The notes under the pieces: generated by a model
What the model saw: the letters and a program-made list of their open reading frames with translations, nothing else
Database searches by the model: none
What the model was told of the DNA's origin: nothing
Origin: Rhodospirillales bacterium
Lineage (GTDB): Bacteria > Pseudomonadota > Alphaproteobacteria > Rhodospirillales > Shumkoniaceae
Length of the DNA: 64,000 nucleotides
Direction of reading: 5' to 3'
Assembly (NCBI GenBank): GCA_018432935.1
Contig: JAHDSF010000005.1
Location: 1 to 64,000, forward strand
Program-made: the position numbers and the translations under genes
Shown: positions 8,505 through 20,266 of the stretch, piece by piece
Layout: each line of letters starts with the position of its first letter
How positions within the stretch are numbered: the first letter of the stretch is position 1

Positions 8505-9809
8505 ATGGCCCTGACCCCCTATTTCGAGCCGCGGGAAGGCGGCGACCTCACGTTCGTCGTCGAGGCGACGCGCGAGAAGTTCGGCATCGGCGCCCTGCAC
8601 GAGGCGGGAGCCGACGCCAAGGCCCTGGGCATGACCCGGGCGGCCCTGTTCACCGACCCCCGGGTGGCAAAGCTGGAGCCGGTGGCGATCGTCAAGCGTT
8701 CGCTGGAGGCCCAGGGTATCGACGTCGCCGTCTACGACGAGGTGACGGTCGAGCCGACCGATGCCTCGTTCAAGAAGGCGATCGCCTTCGCCACCGAAGG
8801 AAAGTTTGACGGCTACGTCAGCGTCGGCGGCGGCTCGGTTATGGACACCTGCAAGGCGGCCGACCTCTACGCCTCCTGGCCCGACGACTTCCTGGCCTAC
8901 GTCAACCCGCCGATCGGCGGCGGCAAGCTGGTCCCCGGCCCCCTCAAGCCGCACATCGCCTGCCCGACCACCTTCGGCACCGCCAGCGAGTGCACCGGGA
9001 TCGCCATCTTCGACTTCCAGGAGATGAACGCCAAGACCGGGATCTCGACCGCCGGCATCAAGCCGAGCCTCGGCATCTGCGATCCCTCCTGCCTTGCCAC
9101 CCTGCCGCCGACGGTGCTGGCCGCCAACGGGCTCGACGTCTTCAGCCATGCGGTCGAATCGCTGACCGCCCGCCCCTATACCGCCCGCCCGGCGCCGGGC
9201 GAGCCGCGGCTGCGCCCCCTCAGCCAGGGCGCCAACCCCTATAGCGACCTCAACTGCCTGGAGGCGATACGCCTGATCGGCGAGAACCTGGTGGCGGCGG
9301 TGCGCGACCCGGGCGACATGCGTTACCGCGAACCGCTGATGTTCGCCGGCATGCTGGCCGGCATCGGCTTCGGCAACGCCGGCTGCAACCTGCCGCACGG
9401 CATGTCCTACGCGGTCGCCGGGCTGGTGAAGGACTTCCGCGCCCCCGGCTGGCCGCAGGACGAGCCGATGGTGCCGCACGGCTACGCGGTGATCGTGAAC
9501 TCGCCCTCGGTGTTCCGCTTCACCGGTGCGATGTGCCCGGAGCGCCACCTGATGGCCGCCAAGGCGCTGGGTGCCGAGACCGAGGGCGTCAACAAGGAGC
9601 CGGGCGACATTCTTGCCGACGCGGTGATCGAGATCATGAGGGCGACCGGCATGCCCAACGGGCTGAGCGGGGTCGGCTACGACGAACGGGACATCCCGGC
9701 GCTCACCGACAAGGCGTGGCCGCAGAAGCGCCTCATCGACAACGCCCCGGCACCGATCGGCAAGGACGACCTGGAGCGGATGTTCCGCGGCGCGCTGCGG
9801 TACTGGTAG
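8505..9809 (+). CDS. Hydroxyacid-oxoacid transhydrogenase-like iron alcohol dehydrogenase
   Basis: The product is 434 aa; the start ATG follows AGAGGAGACG. It matches the ADHFE1/HOT subgroup of group III alcohol dehydrogenases closely: VEPTDASFKKAIAFA, VGGGSVMDTCKAADLYAS, then GFGNAGCNLPHGMSYAVAGL and VPHGYAVIVNSPSVF. Metal ligands Asp and His are seen in NGLDVFSHAVES, with the later histidines in LPHGMS and VPHGYA. The animal enzyme couples oxidation of 4-hydroxybutyrate to reduction of 2-oxoglutarate; the substrate here is inferred. The enzyme is cytoplasmic. It is convergent with the second iron dehydrogenase, leaving two bases between stop codons. Confidence 0.9.
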   Translation: MALTPYFEPREGGDLTFVVEATREKFGIGALHEAGADAKALGMTRAALFTDPRVAKLEPVAIVKRSLEAQGIDVAVYDEVTVEPTDASFKKAIAFATEGKFDGYVSVGGGSVMDTCKAADLYASWPDDFLAYVNPPIGGGKLVPGPLKPHIACPTTFGTASECTGIAIFDFQEMNAKTGISTAGIKPSLGICDPSCLATLPPTVLAANGLDVFSHAVESLTARPYTARPAPGEPRLRPLSQGANPYSDLNCLEAIRLIGENLVAAVRDPGDMRYREPLMFAGMLAGIGFGNAGCNLPHGMSYAVAGLVKDFRAPGWPQDEPMVPHGYAVIVNSPSVFRFTGAMCPERHLMAAKALGAETEGVNKEPGDILADAVIEIMRATGMPNGLSGVGYDERDIPALTDKAWPQKRLIDNAPAPIGKDDLERMFRGALRYW

Positions 9810-9811
9810 CC

Positions 9812-10999
9812 TTACAGCCGTGCCCGCAGAATGCGGGCGATCTCGTCGTCGGTCAGCACCAGCGGGTTGGTCTTCATGCTGTTCCCGCCGCTTTGCCGCA
9901 CCACCTCGGGAATGTCCCCTGCGGTCATGCCGTAGGCCGAGAGCTTCGGCAAGGCGAGGCGTCCGGTCCATGCCTGAAGGGTCGCCACCAGCGCCTCGAG
10001 AGCATCCTCGGAGGCATGGGGGTCGGCGCACAGCAGGCGCCCCGCCCGGTCGTAGCGAACGAGCGCCGGGCTGTCCGGCGCACGCTCCCGCAGGGCCCGG
10101 ATGTTCACCGCGGTCGCCTCGGCGAGCAGGGTGCCGCAGAGGATGCCGTGCGGGATCGGGAACATGGCCCCCAGCGGCGACGCCAGCCCGTGCACCGAAC
10201 CAAGCCCGGCTTGCGCCAGCACGATGCCCGACATCAGCGACGCATAGGCCAGCCGCTCGCGCCCCTTGGCGTGCCCGTCGAGAGCGGCGAAGAAGCCGTC
10301 CCGGAACGCCTCCAGTCCGGACCACGCCAGCGCCTCGGTAAAGGGGCTGCCGCGCGGCGATACCAGCGCTTCCAGGAGCTGGGTGAAGGCATCCATGCCG
10401 TTGGCGGCGAGCAGTTCGGGCGGGCAGCCGGCGAGGAAATCGGGGTCGACGATGGCGACGCGGGCCACCAGGGCGTCGTCGCGGAACGACTTCTTGAAGC
10501 CGCCCGGCCCGCGCCGGCTGAGGACCGCGTTCTTGGTCGCCTCGCTGCCCGTCCCGGCGGTGGTGGGGACGGCGACGAACGGCACCGCCGGACCCGCGTA
10601 GGGTATCCCGCGGCCGACCCCTTCCAGGTGGTCCATCACCGAGTTGCCTGGGATCAGCAGGCCGGCGATCGCCTTGGCGGCGTCGAGCGCGCTGCCGCCG
10701 CCGACGCCGACCACGACCTCGATGTTCCTGGCCTTGCACGCAGCGACGGCGGCATCGACGAGGTCGGGCGAAGGCTCGTCCCCGACCGTCACCGTCTCCA
10801 GCGCCACGCCGGCCGCCTCGAGCTCGGCGACGATCCCTCGCCACAGGTCCCGTCCGGTCGGGTCGGACCAGCGCCGGGTGACGGCAACCGCCCGGGTGCC
10901 GAGGGCGCGCACTTCCCCGGCGATCGCCGAGCGGGCGCCGGAGCCGAATACGATCCGCGGCAGCCGGCCCACCGCGAACGGGACGATACCCTCGCCCAT
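9812..10999 (-). CDS. Iron-containing alcohol dehydrogenase family protein
   Basis: The product is 395 aa. The start ATG at 10999 overlaps the stop of the upstream ABM gene (TGATG), suggesting translational coupling. It has the group III dehydrogenase fold signals VGVGGGSALDAAKA, PTTAGTGSEATKNAV and HGLASPLGAMFPIPHG. In the metal site the usual Asp-x3-His appears as GMDAFTQLLEA, with Gln where most relatives have His; the two later histidines are kept. The substrate is unknown; pairing with an ABM monooxygenase suggests catabolism of a quinone, phenolic or aldehyde compound. Confidence 0.88.
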   Translation of the reverse strand: MGEGIVPFAVGRLPRIVFGSGARSAIAGEVRALGTRAVAVTRRWSDPTGRDLWRGIVAELEAAGVALETVTVGDEPSPDLVDAAVAACKARNIEVVVGVGGGSALDAAKAIAGLLIPGNSVMDHLEGVGRGIPYAGPAVPFVAVPTTAGTGSEATKNAVLSRRGPGGFKKSFRDDALVARVAIVDPDFLAGCPPELLAANGMDAFTQLLEALVSPRGSPFTEALAWSGLEAFRDGFFAALDGHAKGRERLAYASLMSGIVLAQAGLGSVHGLASPLGAMFPIPHGILCGTLLAEATAVNIRALRERAPDSPALVRYDRAGRLLCADPHASEDALEALVATLQAWTGRLALPKLSAYGMTAGDIPEVVRQSGGNSMKTNPLVLTDDEIARILRARL

Positions 11000-11289
11000 C
11001 AGACGAACAGCCCGTCGTAGACGACGCCGCGCCGCGGCTCCGCCATCATGTCGGCGACCGCGTCGCGCCACGCCTTGTAGTGGGGCATCTCCTTGTGGGC
11101 CGCCGCCGCGGCCGCCGTGGTGTAGGCCTCGTACAGCAGGAAGCGGGTTGGGTCATCCTTCATCTGCAGAATGTCGAAGCGCAGGTTGCCCGGCTCGCGC
11201 CGCGAGCCTTCGTTATCGAGACGGCACGCCTCGACGAAGTCGTCGATGCACTCGGGCTTGACCGTGACGTAGACGGCAGTGACGTACAT
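10999..11289 (-). CDS. ABM-domain putative quinol monooxygenase
   Basis: The product is 96 aa. The start is the ATG at 11289, six bases after GGAGGG; an ATG at 11295 would abut the ribosome site. It is a one-domain antibiotic biosynthesis monooxygenase (ABM/YgiN-LsrG type) protein: VKPECIDDFVEACRLDNEGS, FDILQMKDDPTRFLLYEAY, HKEMPHYKAWRD. Such dimeric ferredoxin-like proteins act on quinols or similar small molecules without a cofactor. It overlaps the dehydrogenase gene by one base, so the two are co-expressed. Confidence 0.87.
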   Translation of the reverse strand: MYVTAVYVTVKPECIDDFVEACRLDNEGSRREPGNLRFDILQMKDDPTRFLLYEAYTTAAAAAAHKEMPHYKAWRDAVADMMAEPRRGVVYDGLFV

Positions 11290-11364
11290 GGGCATCCCTC
11301 CGCATTGCGCTCTGAGCCGACGCCGACTATAGACCGGGCGGGCGAGATGTGGGTAGGAGCCTGA

Positions 11365-13530
<2,166 letters not shown>

Positions 13531-13565
13531 CATCGACCAGGCGGGACAGCGACGGGAGGACGGCC

Positions 13566-14030
13566 ATGGCCGAGAACATCTACCAGACTTTGACCCAGCT
13601 GGGCGGACGCGGCGAAATTCCGGAATCGCCGGACGAGGCGGTACTGGAGACGGTACCCAACCCGCACCCCGACGCGCTCTACGTGGTCCGCTTCACCTGC
13701 CCCGAGTTCACCTCGCTATGTCCGGTGACCGGGCAGCCGGACTTCGCCCACCTGGTGATCGACTACGTGCCGGACGACACCCTGGTCGAAAGCAAGAGCC
13801 TGAAGCTGTTCCTGAACTCTTTCCGCAGCCACGGCGCCTTCCACGAGGAATGCACGGTCGGCATCGCCAAGCGTCTGGTGGACGCTCTCAGCCCGCAATG
13901 GCTGAGGATCGGCGGCTACTGGTACCCGCGTGGTGGCATGCCGATCGACGTCTTCTACCAGACCGGCGAGCCGCCCGCCGGCCTGTGGCTGCCCGACCAG
14001 GGGGCGCAGCCCTACCGCGGCCGCGGCTGA
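13566..14030 (+). CDS. queF: NADPH-dependent 7-cyano-7-deazaguanine reductase QueF
   Basis: The product is 154 aa, the short (unimodular) QueF type that reduces preQ0 to preQ1. The active-site cysteine is in [14 protein letters not shown], and the substrate motif [13 protein letters not shown] and the HEECT block are present. The ATG at 13566 follows GACGGGAGGACGGCC. It ends inside the 3' end of the opposite-strand kinase gene (19-bp convergent overlap). With the VUT transporter it implies that preQ0 is made elsewhere in the genome or imported, since queC, queD and queE are not here. Confidence 0.96.
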   Translation: MAENIYQTLTQLGGRGEIPESPDEAVLETVPNPHPDALYVVRFTCPEFTSLCPVTGQPDFAHLVIDYVPDDTLVESKSLKLFLNSFRSHGAFHEECTVGIAKRLVDALSPQWLRIGGYWYPRGGMPIDVFYQTGEPPAGLWLPDQGAQPYRGRG

Positions 14031-15670
14031 CGCCCTTCTTCCGCGGGAGACCGTAGCGGGAGTCGGATCGACACCACCGTGCCACGACCGGGCTCGCTGT
14101 GAATCTTCAACGTGCCGCCGTGCATCTCGATCAGCTTGCGGCTGAGCGGCAGGCCGAGACCGGTGCCGGTGTGGCTGCGGGCGTAGGATCCGCCCTCGAC
14201 CTGGCCGAAGGGTTGCAGCGCCACGGCGATGTCCTCTTCGGACATGCCGATTCCGGTATCTGCCACGGCCACGGTGTAATGGCCCTTGCCACGCTCGCCC
14301 GAAATCGAAACCACCCCGCCCGGCGCGAACTTGATCGCATTGACGATGATGTTCACCAGCGCCTGCTTGACGCGAAGCGGATCGGCCGGGATCCGCTCGG
14401 CCGCCTCCGGACCGTCCTTGCGGATCAGACGAACGCGGTTCTTCTCGGCTTGCGGGGCCACGATCTCGACCACCTCGCGAATGATCTCGGTCATGTCGAC
14501 CGGCTCGCGGTCCACGTTCATCGCCCCCGCCTCGATTTTCGACATGTCGAGGACGTCGTTGATGAGATGCAGCAGGAAGTGCGCGCTTTGCAGCACCAGG
14601 CGCGGGTAGTCCGCATACTCCTTCGGCATCGGCGCCAGGATCTCGGTCGCCATCATCTCGGAAAAGCCGCAGATCGCATTGAGGGGCGTGCGCAGTTCGT
14701 GGCTCATGTTGGCGAGGAACATCGATTTCGCGTCGCTGGCCGCATCCGCGGCCCGCTTTGCCGCGCGCAGGTCCTGCTCGATCCGATGGCGTTCCGAGAC
14801 CTCGCGCTGCAAGGATGCGGTCCGCTCCTTGACGCGCGCTTCGAGCTGGTCCCGCAGCCGGGCCAGCGCGTCCATCGGACCGACGATCATGCTGTCGATG
14901 ACGGCCACCAGGACGAGGGTGAAGGACAGGAACTTCAGCAGGTGGCCGAGCAGGTTCGACAACCCGAACACGCTGACGTAGAAGGTGAACACCAGTTCGG
15001 ACGCCATCGTCAGGGCCACCGAGCCGATGATCAGCCACGTCATCTCCGGGCCGAGGACGTTGCGCTGCAGGTACAGGCGGAGCATCGCGATGGCCAGCAG
15101 GCCGACGAGCACGTACTCGCTGCCGACCTTGAACGGCGTCAGGCCCTGGCCCTCGATGTAGGCGTGCGGGAACCATCCCGTGAACACCGCCGCAATCAGG
15201 ACCGCCGCAACCGCCCCCCAGCCGAACAAGACCGTGCCCCGGTTGACGGGTCGGCGGAGGAACCCCGGCGCCATCACCAGGATGAGCGCTTGCATGAACC
15301 GGGCCGCCAGCCAGAGCTGGGTGGCCGCGTCGGCGGTGGCTCCCGCGACGGGAAACACGCCCATCCCCTTGTAGGCAAGGGTGTGCACGAGATCGATCAG
15401 GGCGACCCAGCCATAGCCGCAGGCGAGGAAGGACAGAAACCCGTTGCGCGTGTAGCGATAGGCGAACCAACCCCCTACCGTCAGCAGGGCCCCGACGATG
15501 ATCGAAAAGAACTCGGCTAGGGCGTGGAACAGGAGATAGTTCCCGAAACTGACGATCGTCAGCAGGACGCACACCACGAGGGACGTCACCCACACGGCGC
15601 CGTAACGGTGAGCCAAGTCACGTGACGGCGTCACCATTCGCCGAAGCTGGGAATCCGGGGACTCAGGCAC
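14012..15670 (-). CDS. MASE3-domain sensor histidine kinase (orphan)
   Basis: The product is 552 aa from the ATG at 15670 (an ATG at 15634 is the alternative). About eight membrane helices fill residues 20-260 and match the MASE3 integral membrane sensor ([39 protein letters not shown]). A short coiled-coil linker is followed by HisKA with the phospho-accepting His in [12 protein letters not shown], and HATPase_c with [19 protein letters not shown] and GTGLGLPLS. No PAS domain or receiver is present and no response regulator is adjacent. It is a membrane sensor of unknown signal. Confidence 0.93.
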   Translation of the reverse strand: MPESPDSQLRRMVTPSRDLAHRYGAVWVTSLVVCVLLTIVSFGNYLLFHALAEFFSIIVGALLTVGGWFAYRYTRNGFLSFLACGYGWVALIDLVHTLAYKGMGVFPVAGATADAATQLWLAARFMQALILVMAPGFLRRPVNRGTVLFGWGAVAAVLIAAVFTGWFPHAYIEGQGLTPFKVGSEYVLVGLLAIAMLRLYLQRNVLGPEMTWLIIGSVALTMASELVFTFYVSVFGLSNLLGHLLKFLSFTLVLVAVIDSMIVGPMDALARLRDQLEARVKERTASLQREVSERHRIEQDLRAAKRAADAASDAKSMFLANMSHELRTPLNAICGFSEMMATEILAPMPKEYADYPRLVLQSAHFLLHLINDVLDMSKIEAGAMNVDREPVDMTEIIREVVEIVAPQAEKNRVRLIRKDGPEAAERIPADPLRVKQALVNIIVNAIKFAPGGVVSISGERGKGHYTVAVADTGIGMSEEDIAVALQPFGQVEGGSYARSHTGTGLGLPLSRKLIEMHGGTLKIHSEPGRGTVVSIRLPLRSPAEEGRQPRPR

Positions 15671-15859
15671 TACACGAGCCGGTTGTGAAGCAATAAGTTC
15701 CGGAATTCATAGCGAACTTTGCCGCTGAAGTGAAGGAGCGCAAGTGGCGACATCGAGCGTCGACTTGTATGTGCGGCAGTGTGCGCAAATGTATCTGGTC
15801 CTCCGCTCCGCCCTCTCACGGCTCCGGGGAGAGGCGCAGGACGGCACGGCAGGCAATGC

Positions 15860-17011
15860 ATGGCTGACGACGGCAAGCTCGATACCCCGGCCCTCCCCCC
15901 TCCCGCCGAAATGCGCACGGTTCCCGCGACCGCGGCACAGGGGCTGCGCGACCTTCTTATCGAGATCAGCCTGCCGACCATCACCGTGCTGGCCGTGCTT
16001 TACACCGCCTATTTCGCCCAGGACCTGCTGATTCCGGTGTGCGTGGCGGTGATCCTTTCCGGCGTTCTGTGGCCGGCGGTCGCGGCGTTGCGCCGCGCCC
16101 GCATCCCCTTGGCGCTGGCCGCCGGGCTGGCAACCTTCGTGCCGCCGGTAGTGGTCGGCACCGCCATCCACTACGTCACCCCCAGCTTCGAAACCTGGCG
16201 CTACCGGGTGCCCCTGTTCGTCCGGGAAATGGAGCTGAAGCTCGACACCGCCTTTGAATCCCTGCAACGGGCGCGCGAGATCGCCCGCGAGGCAAGCGAC
16301 ATGGCGGCCGGCAAGCAGCCGGACCAGACGCCGGGCCAACCGCCGCCGCAGGCGCCGGCCGAAAGCGACATCGCGCTCGATATCCTGTGGAGCGTGCCGG
16401 TGATCCTGGCCGCGGCGGCGGCGACCATCATCCTTACCTACTTCATGCTGGTTTCGGGGCCAGCGCTGGCACTGTGGCTGGTGGGGAATCCCGCCGAGAA
16501 CCGCCGGATCATGCGACTCGCGGTGGTAGCGCGGCAAAGCCTCCGCGACATCTCGGCCTACTATCGCACGGTGACCGCCATCAACATCGGGCTGGCGCTG
16601 GCGGTATGGGGCGCCATGGCGGCCCTTGGCATGCCGCAGCCCTATCTCTGGGGCATCATGGCCGGGCTGTTCAACTTCGTTCCCTACATCGGACCGCTGG
16701 TCGCGGGAGCGATCATCGCCATCGTTTCGCTGATCCAGTTCGACACAAGTGTGCAGATCGTCGCCCCGCCGTTGCTGTTCGCCATCATCACCGCGACGGA
16801 AGGATACTTCGTCACGCCGTGGCTGGTCGGGCGGGTGCTGACCCTGAACCCTCTCCTGGTGCTGCTGGCGGTCGTGTTCTGGGGCTGGATGTGGGGCCTG
16901 GCAGGGGCCTTTCTGGCGATCCCGATCGTCGCGGTCACGATCCGGCTGGTCCGCTTCCTGGCCAGCGAAAGCTCATCGGCGCGGGAGTCCCCGACGGGGC
17001 GGGAGTCCTGA
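15860..17011 (+). CDS. AI-2E family transporter (YdiK/TqsA-like permease)
   Basis: The product is 383 aa starting at the ATG at 15860. It has about eight membrane helices in the AI-2E arrangement: an N-terminal pair, a cytoplasmic amphipathic block (about 110-180), then the family motif MAGLFNFVPYIGPLVAG and the C-terminal NPLLVLLAVVFWGWMWGLAGAFLAIP. The family includes TqsA (autoinducer-2 export) and Na+/H+ antiporters, so the substrate cannot be assigned by name alone. It is the first gene of a plus-strand run that continues with the symporter. Confidence 0.9.
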   Translation: MADDGKLDTPALPPPAEMRTVPATAAQGLRDLLIEISLPTITVLAVLYTAYFAQDLLIPVCVAVILSGVLWPAVAALRRARIPLALAAGLATFVPPVVVGTAIHYVTPSFETWRYRVPLFVREMELKLDTAFESLQRAREIAREASDMAAGKQPDQTPGQPPPQAPAESDIALDILWSVPVILAAAAATIILTYFMLVSGPALALWLVGNPAENRRIMRLAVVARQSLRDISAYYRTVTAINIGLALAVWGAMAALGMPQPYLWGIMAGLFNFVPYIGPLVAGAIIAIVSLIQFDTSVQIVAPPLLFAIITATEGYFVTPWLVGRVLTLNPLLVLLAVVFWGWMWGLAGAFLAIPIVAVTIRLVRFLASESSSARESPTGRES

Positions 17012-17165
17012 CCGCGGGCCGGTCGTGTTGTTCCCCCTCGGGAAAAATGGTAATGGTGGAGGGGAAACCGCGCGTACGCACGTTCCAAGAACATGAGCAA
17101 CGACAAGGGGTGAAATCCCCCGGGAACCGGGCGGCGCAACGCGCTTGAGGAGGGAGCTCGCCCGC

Positions 17166-19559
17166 TTGGCGCCGAAAGTCATCTGGCTTTTCGTCTTCGT
17201 CGCCCTCTACTGGTCGTACTGCATCACGATGGGGGTGAAGGGCGCGCGCATGGCCCACACCTCCGATGATTACTTCCTGGCCGGCCGCAAGGTCCCGCTG
17301 TGGGTGTTCGTGCTGGCCGTCACCGCCGCCTCGTTCTCGGGCTGGACCTTCATGGGCCACCCCGCGATGCTGTTCCGGGACGGCTTCCAGTACGCCCAGA
17401 CCTCGCTCTATGCGATCGTCATCCCGCTGACCGGGGTGCTGTTCCTGAAGCGGCAGTGGATCCTCGGCCGCCGCTACGGCTACGTCACCCCGGGCGAGAT
17501 GTTCTCGGATTATTTCCGCGGTGACGCCATCCGCATCCTGACGGTGGTGGTGGCCCTCGTCTTCTCGATTCCCTATCTGGGCCTGCAGCTCGGCGCCGCC
17601 GGCTACCTGTTCGACGTGCTCACCGACGGGCTGGTGACCGAAAAGCTGGGCATGTGGATCCTGGCCATCGTGATGCTGATCTACATCGCCGCCGGTGGCC
17701 TGCGCTCGGTGGCCTACGTCGACGCCCTGCAGTGCGTCCTGCTGGCGTTCGGCGTGGTGATGACCGGCATCATCGCCCTCAGCGCCGCCGGCGGCTGGGA
17801 TGCGCTGCAGCTGGGGCTGGCCAAGCTGGGCGGCGCCGAGGTCGGCCGTTGGGGCACCACCATGGGCGAAGGGGGCGGCAACTACGACGGCTACTTCGCG
17901 ATTCCAGGCGTCATCCAACTTACCGCCGGCTACGGCCGCGAGACCCCGGTCGGCGGCCTGTGGACCGGCGTGATGGGGCTGACCTTCCTGATCGCCATGA
18001 TGGGCATCCAGTCCGCCCCCGCCTTCACGATGTGGGCGTTCGCCAACCGCACCCCGCGCGCGTTCGCGCCGCAGCAGGTGTGGGCGTCGGCGTTCGGCAT
18101 CGGACTGTGCCTGGTGCTGTTCGCGACCATCCAGGGCGTGGGCGCGCATGTGGCGGGCGCCGACCCGGCGGCGAACCGGATCCCGGGCATCGTGCATACC
18201 CTGCTGAAGGCCGATTCGACCAGGATCGTTCCGGCGCCGGAGGATCCTGCCGCACTGGTCGCTCTCTACGATGCCGGCGCGGTGCCGCTGGTCGCCGAGG
18301 CGCCGCTGGGCCGTCAGGCGGACGAGGCGATGCTGGCCCGGGCGCTGGAGCGCGGCACCAAGACCGCAGACGACGCCGACCGGATCGCCCAGATCGGTGC
18401 CTTGACCAAGATCGGCATCGCCCGCGACAAGATCGCCGAACTGGTGGCCGAGCCCGACAACCTCGACCGCTTCGTGCGCGAGAACCGCGAACTCGGACAA
18501 GGCTTCCTGGCCGTCTATCGTGCCGAGCGCAGGGCCCTGCTGCCGGCGATGCTGGCCGGGGCGCAGTTCGTCGTCACGCCCCTGCCCTCCGGCCCGCTGG
18601 CCGAGAAGCCGGACGCCCTGGTCCCCTACTATTTCAACCTGATCGCCGACCGCATGCCGATCCTGGTCGCCCTGCTGGCGATGTGTGCCATCGCGGCGAT
18701 GCAGAGCACCAGCGCCGTCTACACTTCGACCGCCGCCAGCATGCTGTCGCGGGACCTGTTCAAGACCTACGTCAGCCCGACCGCCTCGAGCGCCACCCAG
18801 CGCATGCTGGGGCGGGTCGGCGTCGGCCTCATCGTGGTGGCGGCGCTGGCGGTCGCCATGAATGCCCGCGAAACCCTGGTTCTGCTGGGCGGCATCGCGG
18901 TCGCCTATGGCCTCCAGATGTGGGTGCCGCTGGCCGGGGTGACGTGGTTCCCATGGATCACCCGGCGCGGCGCCACCTGGGGCCTGTTCGCGGGCCTGCT
19001 CGCCGTCACCTTCACCGAGCCGGTCGGGCTCGCCGTGCTGTCGGCGCTGCATCTCGACTTCTGGGGCCGTTGGCCGCTGACCGTGCATTCGGCGGGGTGG
19101 GGCATCCTGGTCAACGTCGTGGTCTGCTGCGTCATCTCGTCGGTGGCCCACAACGAGAAGCAACGCACCCATCGCGGCAAGTACCACACATTCCTGCGCG
19201 AGCATGCCGAGCTTTCCAAGCAGAAGCGGGCGTTGAAGCCGGTCGCCTGGGCGGCAACCCTGGCATGGCTGTTCTTCGCCGCCGGCCCGGGTGCGGTGAT
19301 CGGAAACGACCTGTTCGGCGCCCCCGACGCCAACCTGGTCGACGGCGTCGTCACCTCGACCTCGGCGTGGACCTTCGGGATGCCGTCGCTGTGGGTGTGG
19401 CAGATCCTGTCGTGGGCCAGCGGGGTGGTATTGATCTGGTTCCTCGCCTACCGGATGGAGATGTCGGTGGTGAAGGAGGAGAGCGTTCGCCTCCTGCTGC
19501 AGGACGAACGCCCGGCCGACGAGCCCCCGCCCGCGCACGGCGCCAGGGCCGAAGCCTGA
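17166..19559 (+). CDS. Sodium:solute symporter family protein with large soluble insert
   Basis: The product is 797 aa. The start is probably the TTG at 17166, eight bases after AGGAGGGAGC. The SSS-family core is clear: DDYFLAGRKVPLW, SFSGWTFMGHPAM, YGYVTPGEMFSDYF, AAGGLRSVAYVDALQ, and later CAIAAMQSTSAVYTSTAAS. Unusually, about 150 mostly charged residues (roughly 325-475) separate two membrane halves, rich in short helices without hydrophobic runs. The C-terminus adds two membrane helices. The transported solute is unknown. It is followed four bases later by a TPR gene. Confidence 0.88.
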   Translation: MAPKVIWLFVFVALYWSYCITMGVKGARMAHTSDDYFLAGRKVPLWVFVLAVTAASFSGWTFMGHPAMLFRDGFQYAQTSLYAIVIPLTGVLFLKRQWILGRRYGYVTPGEMFSDYFRGDAIRILTVVVALVFSIPYLGLQLGAAGYLFDVLTDGLVTEKLGMWILAIVMLIYIAAGGLRSVAYVDALQCVLLAFGVVMTGIIALSAAGGWDALQLGLAKLGGAEVGRWGTTMGEGGGNYDGYFAIPGVIQLTAGYGRETPVGGLWTGVMGLTFLIAMMGIQSAPAFTMWAFANRTPRAFAPQQVWASAFGIGLCLVLFATIQGVGAHVAGADPAANRIPGIVHTLLKADSTRIVPAPEDPAALVALYDAGAVPLVAEAPLGRQADEAMLARALERGTKTADDADRIAQIGALTKIGIARDKIAELVAEPDNLDRFVRENRELGQGFLAVYRAERRALLPAMLAGAQFVVTPLPSGPLAEKPDALVPYYFNLIADRMPILVALLAMCAIAAMQSTSAVYTSTAASMLSRDLFKTYVSPTASSATQRMLGRVGVGLIVVAALAVAMNARETLVLLGGIAVAYGLQMWVPLAGVTWFPWITRRGATWGLFAGLLAVTFTEPVGLAVLSALHLDFWGRWPLTVHSAGWGILVNVVVCCVISSVAHNEKQRTHRGKYHTFLREHAELSKQKRALKPVAWAATLAWLFFAAGPGAVIGNDLFGAPDANLVDGVVTSTSAWTFGMPSLWVWQILSWASGVVLIWFLAYRMEMSVVKEESVRLLLQDERPADEPPPAHGARAEA

Positions 19560-19563
19560 CGCG

Positions 19564-20151
19564 ATGCGCCCGCATGCCGTGCCGCTGGCGGTGGCGGCGC
19601 TCGCCGTTCTGGGATTCGTCGCCTACGTCGTCCAGGTGCTCGACGGCCCGCCGGGGCTCGCCGATGCCAAGGCCGCCGACCGGTTGCTGGCGGACGGAAA
19701 GCCGCAGGCCGCGCTGGCCGCCTACGACGAGGCGCTGCGGGCCGATCCCGATCTCCTTCCGGCGCGGCTCGGCCGTGCGCTGGCGCTGGCCGCCGCGGAC
19801 GACGAGACGGCGGCGGAACGTGCCCTCGACACCCTCGTGATGGCGCTGCGGCCCACCGCCGGGGACTCCGCCCGCCGGCCGTTCCTGGCCGCCGCCCTCG
19901 CCAACCGGGGCATCCTGCGCGACCGCCAGGGCCGCCACGACGAGGCGCTGGTCGACTACCGGGCCGCCCTGCGCGCCGATGCCGGGACGGTCGCCGGCCC
20001 CGGAGTTCTGGACCGCATGCTCCATGGCGCCTCGGGAACCTCCTCGGTAGCCGAGCGCGCCGCCTACCTGGAGCAACAGCTTGCGCTTCCTCCCGAGCGG
20101 CGCCGGCTCGATTGCCCGGGGGAGCGGCAGCAGCAACCTGTCATGAAATAA
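19564..20151 (+). CDS. Membrane-anchored tetratricopeptide-repeat protein
   Basis: The product is 195 aa. An N-terminal signal anchor (VPLAVAALAVLGFVAYVV) is followed by at least two TPR-like helix pairs: ADRLLADGKPQAALAAYDEAL and NRGILRDRQGRHDEALVDYRAAL. These are protein-protein interaction repeats, probably on the periplasmic side. It starts four bases after the symporter stop, so the two are almost certainly co-transcribed and may form one complex. Its end marks the left border of the prophage remnant. Confidence 0.75.
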   Translation: MRPHAVPLAVAALAVLGFVAYVVQVLDGPPGLADAKAADRLLADGKPQAALAAYDEALRADPDLLPARLGRALALAAADDETAAERALDTLVMALRPTAGDSARRPFLAAALANRGILRDRQGRHDEALVDYRAALRADAGTVAGPGVLDRMLHGASGTSSVAERAAYLEQQLALPPERRRLDCPGERQQQPVMK

Positions 20152-20219
20152 GAAAATCTCACCCAGTATTGTGAGTTCGCAACTTTAGGCGTTGCGGATT
20201 GCGATAACCTGTGTTAAGC

Positions 20220-20240
20220 GTGTTTATGTTTTCTAAACAC
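20220..20240. promoter_or_regulatory. GTGTTTA-N7-TAAACAC inverted repeat before phage scaffold gene
   Basis: A perfect 7-bp inverted repeat with a 7-base loop lies 27 bp before the first phage gene, inside an AT-rich stretch (20152-20266). It could be a hairpin or an operator at the phage/host boundary. No attachment-site duplicate was recognised. Confidence 0.35.
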
Positions 20241-20266
20241 AACGGCCACCAAGGAGTGAAAACCAC

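Noticed and set aside
20152..20266. Prophage attachment site at the left border
   Set aside because: No tRNA gene and no direct repeat of this border was recognised near 30.9 kb.
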